A stretch of 64,000 nt of DNA from Arthrobacter sp. GMC3. Its GTDB lineage: Bacteria > Actinomycetota > Actinomycetes > Actinomycetales > Micrococcaceae. A program made the position numbers and the translations under genes. This document shows positions 8,790 to 17,469 of the stretch, one piece after another (position 1 is the stretch's first letter; each line of letters starts with the position of its first letter). The stretch spans positions 1-64,000 of the forward strand of contig NZ_PJIO01000014.1 in the NCBI RefSeq assembly GCF_002929305.1. Direction: 5' to 3'. The notes under the pieces were generated by a model. The model had not been told where the DNA came from. It ran no database searches and worked only from the letters and a program-made list of their open reading frames with translations.

Positions 8790-9176
8790 ATGACTGCAAA
8801 TGTCCACGAAGAAACCCCCACGGCTGTCAGCGACGCCACCGAACTTCCCGCCCACGGCGTGTTGATCAGCGACGTCGCCGCAGGCAAAGTACGCAGCCTG
8901 CTTGAGCAGGAAGGTCGCACTGACCTTCGCTTGCGCGTAGCTGTCCAGCCCGGCGGCTGTTCGGGCCTGATCTACCAGCTCTACTTTGACGAGCGGATCC
9001 TGGACGGGGATGCCGTCCGTGACTTTGACGGCGTCGAGGTTGTCATCGACAAAATGAGTGTTCCTTACCTTGACGGTGCCAGCATCGACTTTGAGGACAC
9101 CATCTCAAAGCAGGGGTTCACCATCGACAACCCCAACGCCGGAGGCTCATGCGCCTGCGGTGATTCATTCCACTAA
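8790..9176 (+). CDS. erpA: A-type iron-sulfur cluster carrier (ErpA/IscA family)
   Basis: A 128-aa protein that holds a nascent Fe-S cluster and passes it to target enzymes. The family cysteines are present: one in PGGCSGLIYQLYF and two in the C-terminal CACGDSFH. The first 25 residues are an extension typical of actinobacterial members. A ribosome site AAGGAA precedes the ATG. The gene stands alone upstream of ctaC, where its product may help mature respiratory Fe-S proteins. The separate sufR-sufB-sufD operon lies at the other end of the window. Confidence 0.9.
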   Translation: MTANVHEETPTAVSDATELPAHGVLISDVAAGKVRSLLEQEGRTDLRLRVAVQPGGCSGLIYQLYFDERILDGDAVRDFDGVEVVIDKMSVPYLDGASIDFEDTISKQGFTIDNPNAGGSCACGDSFH

Positions 9177-9208
9177 CCAAATGTTTTTCTGCTCCTTGTA
9201 GAACACTT

Positions 9209-9235
9209 CGGCGGCAAAACTTGGTTTTGCCGCCG
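9209..9235 (+). terminator. Terminator-like hairpin after erpA
   Basis: A perfect 12-bp stem (CGGCGGCAAAAC / GTTTTGCCGCCG) with a 3-base loop lies 33 bases after the erpA stop. No T tract follows directly, so it may be a weak terminator or an mRNA-stabilising hairpin. Confidence 0.45.
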
Positions 9236-9362
9236 ACGCACGGTGGGTTTAGTACGTTTTTTGCGTGCTCTAGCGGTAAGCTCTACATCGAGTAGTAAAA
9301 CCCGTTTCGCACCCGTGGCACATAGCCGCAATGGTGCGCAGTAACAAGAGGAAGGGCCGTCT

Positions 9363-10232
9363 GTGAGTTCGCAGGACCGAACCGGCAGCCGACGCGCAAA
9401 AGTCATCCCCATAGCGGGGCTGGCAATTGCCGGAGCGTTAGCTTTGTCAGGATGTACGGCAGAGAATAAGAACGGCTGGTTGCCAGCCGAACGTGATACG
9501 ACCAATCACACGGCAGGGATCATTGATCTGTGGGTTAATACCTGGATCACAGTATTGATCATCGGCCTTATTACGTGGGGTCTGATCATCTGGTGCATCA
9601 TCGCCTACCGTCGTCGCAAGGGTGCCACCGGTTTCCCGCGACAGACCAGCTACAACCTCCCGTTGGAGGTTTTTTATGTGCTGGTTCCGCTTTTCATGGT
9701 GTTGGTGTTCTTTTACTTCACCGACTCGGCGCAGCAATCCATCACCGCTCGCGATGCCAACCCCGATGTCACCATTGACGTCCGCGGCAAGCAGTGGTCA
9801 TGGGACTTCAACTACCTGGCCGGCAACGATGTCAAGGATGCCGTCTACGACGTCGGTGTTCAGGCTCAGCTCGACGGCAAGCCGTTCGACAAGTCGACGT
9901 TGCCCACCTTGTACTTGCCCGTCAACCGCTCGGTTGAGCTTCAGCTGAACTCCCGCGATGTCATCCACTCTTTCTGGGTGCCGGCATTCTTGAACAAGTT
10001 GGACATCTTGCCCGGCAAGACCAACTACATGACCTTGACGCCCACAGCTTTGGGTACCTTTGACGGCAAGTGCGCAGAACTCTGTGGTGAATACCACTCC
10101 GAGATGCTCTTCAACGTCAAGGTTGTCACGCAGGCCGAGTTTGATGCTCACCTGGCTTCGTTGAAGGCTAAGGGCCAGACTGGCGAGCTGGGTAATAAGT
10201 ATGACCGCAATCCGAATCTGAATCAGAAGTAG
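9363..10232 (+). CDS. ctaC: Cytochrome c oxidase subunit II
   Basis: Carries the CuA centre that receives electrons for the aa3 oxidase. The 289-aa protein has a lipoprotein-type signal with a lipobox (LALSGC, cysteine at about residue 30), then two transmembrane helices (about 58-80 and 98-120). A periplasmic cupredoxin domain holds the CuA ligands, H in VIHSFWVP and the CxxxC plus His and Met of CAELCGEYHSEM. The GTG start at 9363 follows a purine-rich stretch AAGAGGAAGG. It begins the ctaC-ctaD-ctaF operon; ctaD starts 13 bases after its stop behind a strong ribosome site. Confidence 0.95.
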   Translation: MSSQDRTGSRRAKVIPIAGLAIAGALALSGCTAENKNGWLPAERDTTNHTAGIIDLWVNTWITVLIIGLITWGLIIWCIIAYRRRKGATGFPRQTSYNLPLEVFYVLVPLFMVLVFFYFTDSAQQSITARDANPDVTIDVRGKQWSWDFNYLAGNDVKDAVYDVGVQAQLDGKPFDKSTLPTLYLPVNRSVELQLNSRDVIHSFWVPAFLNKLDILPGKTNYMTLTPTALGTFDGKCAELCGEYHSEMLFNVKVVTQAEFDAHLASLKAKGQTGELGNKYDRNPNLNQK

Positions 10233-10245
10233 GGGGAGGAGGAAA

Positions 10246-11951
10246 GTGTCTACACTCGAGTACTCGGCAACCGAAGTTAATTCGGCTGCACCTAAGGTGG
10301 TTCCCGTGTCCAAGGGACGTATCGTCGTCAATTGGATCACCTCCACCGACCACAAGACGATTGGGTACATGTACCTGATCGCATCGTTCATCTTCTTCTG
10401 TCTCGGTGGAGTCATGGCGCTCATCATCCGTGCGGAGCTGTTTGAGCCCGGTATGCAGATCCTGCAGACCAAAGATCAGTACAACCAGTTGTTCACCATG
10501 CACGGCACCATCATGTTGCTGATGTTCGCAACGCCGCTGTTCGCTGGCTTTGCCAACGTCATCATGCCGTTGCAAATCGGTGCCCCCGACGTTGCCTTCC
10601 CGCGACTGAACGCCTTGGCGTTCTGGTTCTTCCTCTTCGGTAGCACCATTGCAGTATCCGGCTTCATTACCCCCCAGGGTGCGGCCGCCTTCGGTTGGTT
10701 CGCCTACGCACCACTGTCCAACACCACCTTCAGCCCCGGCATCGGTGGCGACTTGTGGGTCTTTGGTTTGGCGTTGTCGGGTTTCGGTACCATTTTGGGT
10801 GCCGTCAACTTCATCACCACCATCATCACCCTCCGTGCCCCGGGCATGACGATGTGGCGCATGCCCATCTTCACTTGGAACACCCTGGTCACGGCCATCT
10901 TGGTCCTGATGGCGTTCCCGCCGCTGGCTGCAGCGCTGTTCGCGCTCGGTGCAGACCGCCGCTTTGGTGCACACATCTTTGATGCCGAAAATGGTGGGGC
11001 CATGCTCTGGCAGCACCTGTTCTGGTTCTTCGGCCACCCGAGGTGTACATTATTGCGCTACCGTTCTTCGGCATTGTTTCTGAGATCTTCCCGGTCTTTA
11101 GCCGCAAGCCGATCTTCGGTTACAAGGGCTTGGTGTTTGCAACCATCGCCATTGCTGCCCTGTCTGTGACCGTGTGGGCTCACCACATGTACGTCACCGG
11201 TCAGGTTATGTTGCCGTTCTTCTCCTTCATGACGATGCTGATCGCCGTACCAACGGGTGTGAAGTTCTTCAACTGGATCGGTACCATGTGGCGAGGTTCG
11301 CTGACCTTTGAGACGCCCATGCTTTGGAGCCTTGGCTTCATGGTGACGTTCTTGTTCGGTGGCCTCACCGGTATCATCTTGGCTTCACCGCCCCTGGACT
11401 TCCACGTCTCGGACACCTACTTTGTGGTTGCCCACTTCCACTACGTGGTCTTTGGCACCGTAGTGTTCGCCATGTTCGCCGGCTTCTACTTCTGGTGGCC
11501 TAAGTTCACCGGCCGTATGCTGAACGAGCGTTTGGGCAAGATCCACTTCTGGATGCTGTTCCTGGGCTTCCACGGCACGTTCTTGATCCAGCACTGGTTG
11601 GGTGTTTTGGGCATGCCGCGTCGCTACGCCGACTACATGGTTGAAGATAACTTCACCTGGATGAACCAGTTCTCCACGATTTCCTCGTTCGTCTTGGGCG
11701 CCTCGATGATTCCGTGGTTCTGGAATGTTTACATCACCTGGCGCAATGGCAAGAAGGTCGAAGTTGATGACCCGTGGGGCTTTGGTGCCTCGCTGGAATG
11801 GGCCACCTCGTGCCCGCCGCCGCGTCACAACTTCACGTCACTGCCGCGTATTCGTTCCGAGCGCCCGGCCCTGGATCTTCACCATCCTGAGCTTGCGCCG
11901 CACTACCAGCCGGTACCCGTTGGTGCCTCGTCGAATGGAGCAAGCAAATGA
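10246..11951 (+). pseudogene. ctaD: Cytochrome c oxidase subunit I, interrupted by one frameshift
   Basis: Subunit I of the aa3 oxidase holds heme a, heme a3 and CuB. The 5' part runs 10246-11040 (with MHGTIML, the heme a region). The 3' part continues in another frame from about 11041 to 11951 (with HHMYVTGQ and VAHFHYVVFG). They join inside the CuB motif HPEVY: the sequence reads CACCCGAGGTGTAC where CACCCGGAGGTGTAC is expected, so one G is missing at 11040/11041. As read, translation ends at 11169 after unrelated residues. Both halves are otherwise fully conserved, so this is either a recent mutation or a sequencing error. The start is GTG with a GGAGGAGG ribosome site. ctaF overlaps the end by 4 bp. 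Confidence 0.9.
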
Positions 11952-12349
11952 AGGTTGAAGCTTGGTTCTTCCTCTTGATGGGCTTCTTCTTCATCCCCGT
12001 CGCCACCGTTTACGGATTCATGGTCGACTGGCATGAACACGTCGGCTACCTGGCCATTTACCTGGTAGCGGGCCTGTGCCTGATGATTGGCGCGTACCTG
12101 TACTACACGGGCAACCGGGTTGGCCCGCGTCCCGAGGACCGTGTCGACGCCGAGGTCCATGAAGGATCCGGCGAGCAGGGGCACTTCAGCCCCTGGAGCT
12201 GGTGGCCGTTGGTTCTGGGCATGTCCTGTGCCCTGGGTTTCCTGGGCTTGGCCGTTGGGTGGTGGGTCTTGTTCTTCGGAGCCGGCCTGGCAGTCATTGC
12301 ACTGATCGGCTGGGTTTACGAATACAGCCGCGGCGATCACGCCCACTAA
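11948..12349 (+). CDS. ctaF: Cytochrome c oxidase subunit IV, actinobacterial type
   Basis: A 133-aa integral membrane protein, the small fourth subunit found in actinobacterial aa3 oxidases. Four hydrophobic helices are visible (about residues 3-22, 31-52, 80-99 and 101-120), with a short charged loop (RPEDRVDAEVHEG) between the second and third. The ATG overlaps the ctaD stop as ATGA, so translation is coupled, and the operon ends here with a strong terminator. The subunit is thought to stabilise the complex and has no redox centre. Confidence 0.9.
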   Translation: MKVEAWFFLLMGFFFIPVATVYGFMVDWHEHVGYLAIYLVAGLCLMIGAYLYYTGNRVGPRPEDRVDAEVHEGSGEQGHFSPWSWWPLVLGMSCALGFLGLAVGWWVLFFGAGLAVIALIGWVYEYSRGDHAH

Positions 12350-12381
12350 CTCTCCCTAGGGATGTTTCCCTGAGCTGTTAG

Positions 12382-12430
12382 AAAGGAGGGGCTGTCCACT
12401 ACTTTTGGTAGTGGGCAGCCCCTCCTTTTT
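12382..12430 (+). terminator. Rho-independent terminator of the ctaCDF operon
   Basis: A 20-bp stem (AAGGAGGGGCTGTCCACTAC and its near-exact complement, one G-T pair) has a 5-base loop and ends in TTTTT. It lies between ctaF and the convergent ptsH gene and could work weakly in the other direction too. Confidence 0.9.
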
Positions 12431-12457
12431 GCTTCTTTGCCTGCGTCCCTGAAGTGG

Positions 12458-12745
12458 CTAGGCGGGATCGGTGAGATCTGTTTCAAGCAGCTGCGCCAGG
12501 TGGTCGATTGCGTGGCGTACTTCGTCGTCGTCGTGGTCCTGTGAGGCCACAGCCAGTTCCACCTCACAACCACACTCGAAGTCTGCAGTCATGACCTCCA
12601 GCAGCGACCGCCCATCCACCGGTGCCAGTCCCTCTTTGGCCACCGTAATAGGTAGACCGGTTTTGTTGACGGCGCGGACAAAGACCGCAGCGGGCCTGGC
12701 GTGCAAGCCGACGCTGGCCGCTATGGTGGCTTTCCGGGTGTACAT
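12458..12745 (-). CDS. ptsH: HPr phosphocarrier protein of the PTS
   Basis: A 95-aa soluble protein that relays phosphate from enzyme I to sugar-specific enzyme II proteins. The active histidine is in SVGLHARPAAVFV (residue 16), and DGRSLLEVM is the region of the regulatory serine found in the family. The acidic C-terminus (SQDHDDDEVRHA) is also usual. AAGGAG precedes the ATG. It is divergent from a GntR/UTRA regulator 80 bases away, and no enzyme I gene is in view. Confidence 0.92.
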   Translation of the reverse strand: MYTRKATIAASVGLHARPAAVFVRAVNKTGLPITVAKEGLAPVDGRSLLEVMTADFECGCEVELAVASQDHDDDEVRHAIDHLAQLLETDLTDPA

Positions 12746-12825
12746 TTCTTGCTCCTTGACGGTAGTTGTTTTACGTATAGAGAGTAGTCGTGTTTTAGGC
12801 TGGAGATGGTCATCAAAGGAGTTTC

Positions 12826-13605
12826 ATGGGCTATTTAGTGCCGCCGGCGAACAAAGTTGCTGGCAGCGTCGATCGTGGGTCTGCCATCTCTGTGCACATC
12901 CAATTGCGTGAGCTGCTGCGAAGCTTCGTTACCGAGCACGCGAAGGCGGGCAGTCAGCTGCCGTCCGAACGCGATCTTGCCGAACATTTTGGTGTTGCCA
13001 GAATGACGGTCAGGCATGCCATCGAGGCCCTGGTCGATGAAGAACTCCTGGATCGAGTCATTGGGGTTGGCACCTTCGTCTCGCACAAAAAGCTTGACGT
13101 GCAAGTCAAGCTGACATCGTATTCGGAGGAGATGCAACGTCGCGGCATGCGCCCGGCGGCCAAGACCCTCTCCTTTGAACAGATTCCGGCAACGGCCCGC
13201 CTGGCGCGCGAACTCCAAATGGAGGAGGGTCAGCCGGTCATTCGCTTCCGGAGGCTGCTGTTGGCTGATGAGGAGCCTATGAGCGTGGATGAAAACTTCA
13301 TCCCTGCCTGGCGCGTGCCGGGCATCCTGGATCACGGACCGCCCATCTCCTTGTACAACCTTCTCAGTGAGCGCTATGGGCTCCTGATTGAGTGGGGGGA
13401 GGACATTGTGGAGGCCAATGCCGCCACTCCATCCATCGCAAGATTACTGAAGGTCGACGTCGGTGCCCCGGTTTTGCGAATGGAGCGTCACGCATTCGTT
13501 TCGAGGTCAACCGTAGACTATTCCGTCTCGTTCTACCGGGCTGACAGGTACAAGCTGCGTGTTCCCCTCCAGCGCCCCGGCGTAAGGGCACGGCGCACCT
13601 ATTAG
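12826..13605 (+). CDS. GntR/HutC-family transcriptional regulator with UTRA domain
   Basis: A 259-aa repressor-type regulator. The winged helix is at about residues 25-95 (IQLRELLRSF, SELPSERDLAEHFGVARMT-like motif, DRVIGVGTFVS). The UTRA ligand-binding domain fills the rest (about 105-250), ending in DYSVSFYRADRYKLRV. It resembles DasR/NagR regulators that sense amino-sugar phosphates, though the ligand cannot be read from sequence. AAAGGAG precedes ATG 12826. Its position next to ptsH suggests control of sugar uptake and possibly of ptsH itself. Confidence 0.88.
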   Translation: MGYLVPPANKVAGSVDRGSAISVHIQLRELLRSFVTEHAKAGSQLPSERDLAEHFGVARMTVRHAIEALVDEELLDRVIGVGTFVSHKKLDVQVKLTSYSEEMQRRGMRPAAKTLSFEQIPATARLARELQMEEGQPVIRFRRLLLADEEPMSVDENFIPAWRVPGILDHGPPISLYNLLSERYGLLIEWGEDIVEANAATPSIARLLKVDVGAPVLRMERHAFVSRSTVDYSVSFYRADRYKLRVPLQRPGVRARRTY

Positions 13606-13717
13606 GAATCGCCCGCAAAGGGCGTCCACAGGGGCGTGGGGGAGCGGGGGTGCGCTCATGTTCCGGGGGACGCTGAACCCAGTAACAGGGTTCGGGTAGT
13701 GATTGGGTTCTTTGGTT

Positions 13718-13761
13718 AAAGTAATGAGGCGGTTCCCCTAAGGGAACCGCCTCATTACTTT
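13718..13761. terminator. Bidirectional terminator between the GntR gene and qcrB
   Basis: A perfect 20-bp stem (AAAGTAATGAGGCGGTTCCC and its complement) with a 4-base loop. It is flanked by A and T runs on both sides, which suits transcription arriving from either of the convergent genes. Confidence 0.9.
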
Positions 13762-13785
13762 AGCGCCGATGAATGGCTACGTGCC

Positions 13786-15459
13786 CTAGTGCTCGACCGA
13801 CTTGGTCTCGTCACTGGACTCGATGGCCTCATGGTGACCGTGGCCTGCAGCGAGTTCGGACGGTGTGGCAGGTGCCACGCGGTCCTCGAAGAACAAGCGG
13901 CTGAGCAATGCCCGGCGCTTTTCGGTCTTCGTGACGATGCCGTTCTCGTTCGGAATGCCTTCTTCGGGAAGAGGCGACTCGTAGCCCACAAGCTTATAAC
14001 GCTTGTAGTCGTCGAGCTGAGCGTGCATTTCCTGGAACTCACCGTGCGGGAGCCGAACAATGCGTCCGGTTTCGCGACCGTGAAGTGCGATCTCGCGGTC
14101 TTTGCGTTGCAAGGCTAGGGCGACACGACGGGCCACGATGAAGCCAAGGATCGGGCCAATGAAGAACAGTGCACGCAACCAGTACGTGACGTCGTTCAAG
14201 GAGACCTGGAAGTGCGTTGCGATCAAGTCGGAACTTGCCGCTGCCCACATCACGCAGTAGAAGATGAAGCCTGCAACGCCGATGCCCGTACGGGTCGGTA
14301 CGTTGCGGGGGCGGTCAAGTACGTGGTGTTCGCGGTCATCGCGAGTGATCCAGCGTTCGATCCAGGGGTAGGTGAACAACAGTGTGAACACCAGGCCAGC
14401 CGGAATCAGTGCCGGGATCAAGACGTTCAAGGTCAGTGTATTCACACCCCACGGGAGGGGAATGTGCCATTCCATGGGGATGTTGAAGATCCAGCCCGGC
14501 ATCAAGCGCAACGCTCCGTCGACCCAGCCGATGTACCAGTCAGGCTGTGTGCCTGCGGATACGGGGGAGGGGTCGTAGGGACCGTAGTTCCAGATGGGGT
14601 TGATGGTGAACGTTGCGGCAACAAAGGCGATGATGCCGAAGACGATGAAGAAGAATCCACCAGCCTTGGCGGCATATACCGGGCCGAGGGGGTAACCGAC
14701 CACGTTGCGGTCGTTACGTCCCGGGCCGGGGTACTGGGTGTGCTTGTGGATGACCACCATGAACAAGTGGATGGCAACCATGAGCAGGATCAGTGCCGGT
14801 ACCAACATGATGTGCATCATGTATAGGCGGCCGATGATCGCGGTTCCCGGGAATTCTCCGCCGAACAAGAAGAAGGAGATGTAGGTGCCTACAATCGGGA
14901 TGGACTTGATGACGCCGTCGATGATGCGCAGGCCGTTACCGGACAGCAGGTCATCGGGGAGTGAGTAGCCGGTGAAGCCGGCAGCCATCGAGAGGATCAG
15001 CAGAACGCCACCGACAACCCAGTTGAGTTCGCGGGGCTTGCGGAACGCACCGGTGAAGAATACGCGAAGCATGTGCACCGATACGGCTGCAACGAACAGC
15101 AGCGCCGACCAGTGGTGAATCTGGCGCATGAGCAAGCCGCCACGGATGTCAAAGGAGATGTTCAGCGAGGAGCTGTAGGCCACTGACATTTCGACGCCCT
15201 TGAGGGGTACGTACGAGCCGTTGTAGTGTGTCTCCGCCATTGACGGGTCAAAGAAGAACGTCAGGAATGTTCCGGAGAGGAGCAAGATGACGAAGGAGTA
15301 CAGTGCGACTTCACCGAACATGAAGGACCAGTGGTCGGGGAAGACCTTCCGGCCGAATTCGCGAAGCATGCCGGAACCGCCAACACGCTGATCAACAAAG
15401 TCTGTGATGCGTCCGGTGCTCGTCTTAGGAACGTATTTTTCTTGAGTTGTACTCGTCAT
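13786..15459 (-). CDS. qcrB: Cytochrome bc1 complex cytochrome b subunit
   Basis: The quinol-oxidising membrane core of complex III. The 557-aa protein has the usual eight or so transmembrane helices. The two bis-histidine pairs for the b hemes are visible: HHWSALLFVAAVSVHMLRVF in the second helix, and HIMLVPALILL followed by AIHLFMVVIHKH in the fourth. A long hydrophilic C-terminal tail of about 130 residues (from about 430) is typical of actinobacteria. It is the last gene of ctaE-qcrC-qcrA-qcrB and starts 2 bases after qcrA. Confidence 0.96.
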   Translation of the reverse strand: MTSTTQEKYVPKTSTGRITDFVDQRVGGSGMLREFGRKVFPDHWSFMFGEVALYSFVILLLSGTFLTFFFDPSMAETHYNGSYVPLKGVEMSVAYSSSLNISFDIRGGLLMRQIHHWSALLFVAAVSVHMLRVFFTGAFRKPRELNWVVGGVLLILSMAAGFTGYSLPDDLLSGNGLRIIDGVIKSIPIVGTYISFFLFGGEFPGTAIIGRLYMMHIMLVPALILLMVAIHLFMVVIHKHTQYPGPGRNDRNVVGYPLGPVYAAKAGGFFFIVFGIIAFVAATFTINPIWNYGPYDPSPVSAGTQPDWYIGWVDGALRLMPGWIFNIPMEWHIPLPWGVNTLTLNVLIPALIPAGLVFTLLFTYPWIERWITRDDREHHVLDRPRNVPTRTGIGVAGFIFYCVMWAAASSDLIATHFQVSLNDVTYWLRALFFIGPILGFIVARRVALALQRKDREIALHGRETGRIVRLPHGEFQEMHAQLDDYKRYKLVGYESPLPEEGIPNENGIVTKTEKRRALLSRLFFEDRVAPATPSELAAGHGHHEAIESSDETKSVEH

Positions 15460-15461
15460 GA

Positions 15462-16490
15462 TCAGCCACGCTCCCAGAAGCTAGGTCCAACAGGTTCGTG
15501 GAAATCGCTCTGTGCAACCAGGTAGCCTTCGCTGTCCACCGTGATGGGCAGCTGCGGCAAGGGGCGTACAGCCGGGCCGAAGATGACCTTGCACTCCTGC
15601 GTCAAGTCAAAGGTTGACTGGTGGCAGGGGCACAGCAGGTGGTGCGTCTGCTGCTCGTACAGGGCAACAGGGCAACCAACATGGGTGCAGATCTTCGAGT
15701 AGGCAACAATGCCGTTGTAGGCCCAGTCTTCGCGGCCCGCGGACGGGTTGAGGTCTTCCGGGTTCAAACGCATCAGCAAGACAACAGCCTTGGCCTTCTC
15801 GTTGAGCTTGCCGTGCTCGAGGCTGTTCAGAGACTCGGGGATGACATGGAACGCAGAGCCGATGGTGACATCTGAAGCCTTGATGGGTGTGCCGTCGGGG
15901 TCGCGGGAAAGCCGCTCGCCTTCCTTCCACAAGGTGTGGCGCAAGGTGTTGCCCGGAAGCGGACCCAAGTCACGGAAGATGGCGATGGCCGGCAAAGGTG
16001 CCAGGGCCATCGCTCCGATGAGGGTGTTGCGGATCAGCGGGCGACGCTTGATGCCGGTTTCTTCGACGATGTCGTCAACGATCTGCACGGCGGCCAGACG
16101 ATCTTCTTCGGTGCGCAGTTCGTGGCGTTCCTCAGAGACTTCATGGTCGGGCATCAGGGCGCGGGCCCAGTGCACGATTCCGGTACCAATGCCCAGCATG
16201 GCGAAGGCAATACCCAGCCCAAGGAACAGATTCTGCATCCGCAACGTGGCGATGGTGTCATCTAGGCGAATGCCAAAGTAGGCAAAGAAGAAAAGCAGGG
16301 TGCCAATGATGGAAATTCCAAAAAGAATCGCCACCTGGCGCTCGGCCCGCTTTGCTGCCTTGGGGTCCGTGTCAGCCAGTCGCAAACGATGTGGAGGAAG
16401 TCCCGGGTCCTGGAACTTATCCACCTCTTCGTGACCAGCCTTAGCTACGGCGTCCGAGCTTGTCGGCGTGCCGTCACTATGGTTGCCCAT
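15462..16490 (-). CDS. qcrA: Cytochrome bc1 complex Rieske iron-sulfur subunit
   Basis: Holds the 2Fe-2S cluster that takes electrons from menaquinol. The 342-aa protein has an N-terminal cytoplasmic part, then three transmembrane helices (about residues 50-72, 88-107 and 155-175), the actinobacterial arrangement. The Rieske motifs are CTHVGCP and CPCHQST in the C-terminal domain, providing two cysteines and two histidines plus the structural cysteines. Its stop is 2 bases before the qcrB start. The final residues DFHEPVGPSFWERG fit the family. Confidence 0.96.
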   Translation of the reverse strand: MGNHSDGTPTSSDAVAKAGHEEVDKFQDPGLPPHRLRLADTDPKAAKRAERQVAILFGISIIGTLLFFFAYFGIRLDDTIATLRMQNLFLGLGIAFAMLGIGTGIVHWARALMPDHEVSEERHELRTEEDRLAAVQIVDDIVEETGIKRRPLIRNTLIGAMALAPLPAIAIFRDLGPLPGNTLRHTLWKEGERLSRDPDGTPIKASDVTIGSAFHVIPESLNSLEHGKLNEKAKAVVLLMRLNPEDLNPSAGREDWAYNGIVAYSKICTHVGCPVALYEQQTHHLLCPCHQSTFDLTQECKVIFGPAVRPLPQLPITVDSEGYLVAQSDFHEPVGPSFWERG

Positions 16491-16590
16491 AATCCCCTCA
16501 TCCTTCTCTTATCCCGGTAATTTCCCGGGGTCGTAATGTATGTTTCTCACGGCTGCAAGAAGCAGCCAAAATCTTTGGTGCGGGCCCTGG

Positions 16591-17379
16591 TTAGGACGTG
16601 CGCGACGTCAACCAGATGGTGAAGCCAATGACGACGCCCATAACGGCGGTCCAAAGGAAGAGACCTTCGGAGACGGGCCCGAGTGAGCCAAGCTTGGCTC
16701 CGCCGGGTGAGCCCTGGTTCTCGATGGTGTTCAAGAACGTGATGATGTCGCGCTTGCCCTCGGGGGAAATGTTGGCGTCGTTGAAGACGGGCATGTTCTG
16801 CGGCCCGGTGACCATGGCGCTGTACATGTGGCTGTTGGACACTCCGGCCAGGGCGGGAGCAAACTTGCCACGGGTCAGGGCACCGCCTGCAGCAGCAGCG
16901 TTGTGGCACATGGCGCAGTTGACGCGGAAGAGCTCCCCGCCGACTGCGGCGTCGCCCTTGCCGTCAATGTACTGCTCTTCCGGCAAGGCCGGTCCGTCGC
17001 CGAGGGTGGCTACGTAGGCGGCCAGTTCGCGGGTCTGGTCCGCGTTGAACTGCTTAGGCTTTTCGCGTGCCTGCGGTCCCTGCATCTGCATGGGCATGCG
17101 GCCCGTGCCTACCTGGAAGTCGACGGCGGCTGCGCCGACGCCTGCGAGGGACGGTCCTGCGTCCGTACCGCTGGCACCAACGCCGTGGCATGTGGCGCAG
17201 TTGGCGACGAAGAGTTTCTCTCCCTCATCAACCTGCTGTGCGGTAAAGGTGGTGGTGTCGGCCTTGGCTTCATTCACGGTTGTGACAACGGCGTATAGCC
17301 CACCTGTCAACATGAGCCCCAACACTAGCAACGCTAGTGCAGCCAGCGGATGACGTCGCTTCTGCGAGAGTGCCTTCAC
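16591..17379 (-). CDS. qcrC: Cytochrome bc1 complex diheme cytochrome c subunit
   Basis: A 262-aa membrane-anchored c-type cytochrome that replaces both cytochrome c1 and soluble cytochrome c in actinobacteria. An N-terminal hydrophobic segment (about residues 13-33) exports it. Two heme motifs follow: CATCH (about 56) and CAMCH (about 156). A C-terminal helix (GLFLWTAVMGVVIGFTIWLT) anchors it. The start is GTG at 17379. It lies between ctaE and qcrA in one operon, in keeping with a bc1-aa3 supercomplex. Confidence 0.95.
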   Translation of the reverse strand: MKALSQKRRHPLAALALLVLGLMLTGGLYAVVTTVNEAKADTTTFTAQQVDEGEKLFVANCATCHGVGASGTDAGPSLAGVGAAAVDFQVGTGRMPMQMQGPQAREKPKQFNADQTRELAAYVATLGDGPALPEEQYIDGKGDAAVGGELFRVNCAMCHNAAAAGGALTRGKFAPALAGVSNSHMYSAMVTGPQNMPVFNDANISPEGKRDIITFLNTIENQGSPGGAKLGSLGPVSEGLFLWTAVMGVVIGFTIWLTSRTS

Positions 17380-17469
17380 TTGGTGGTTCCTTTGATCTAT
17401 ATTCGGCAGCCCCTAGTGAGAGCCGCAAAAGCTAATTCTGCTTCGTGTAGAAGAAAGCTGGGGTTCAGC

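Noticed and set aside
11030..11055. Programmed frameshifting in ctaD
   Set aside because: No slippery heptamer or stimulatory structure is seen, and ctaD is not known to use it; a missing base is simpler.
14212..14826. Open frame antisense to qcrB
   Set aside because: Full overlap with cytochrome b, low-complexity composition, no ribosome site.
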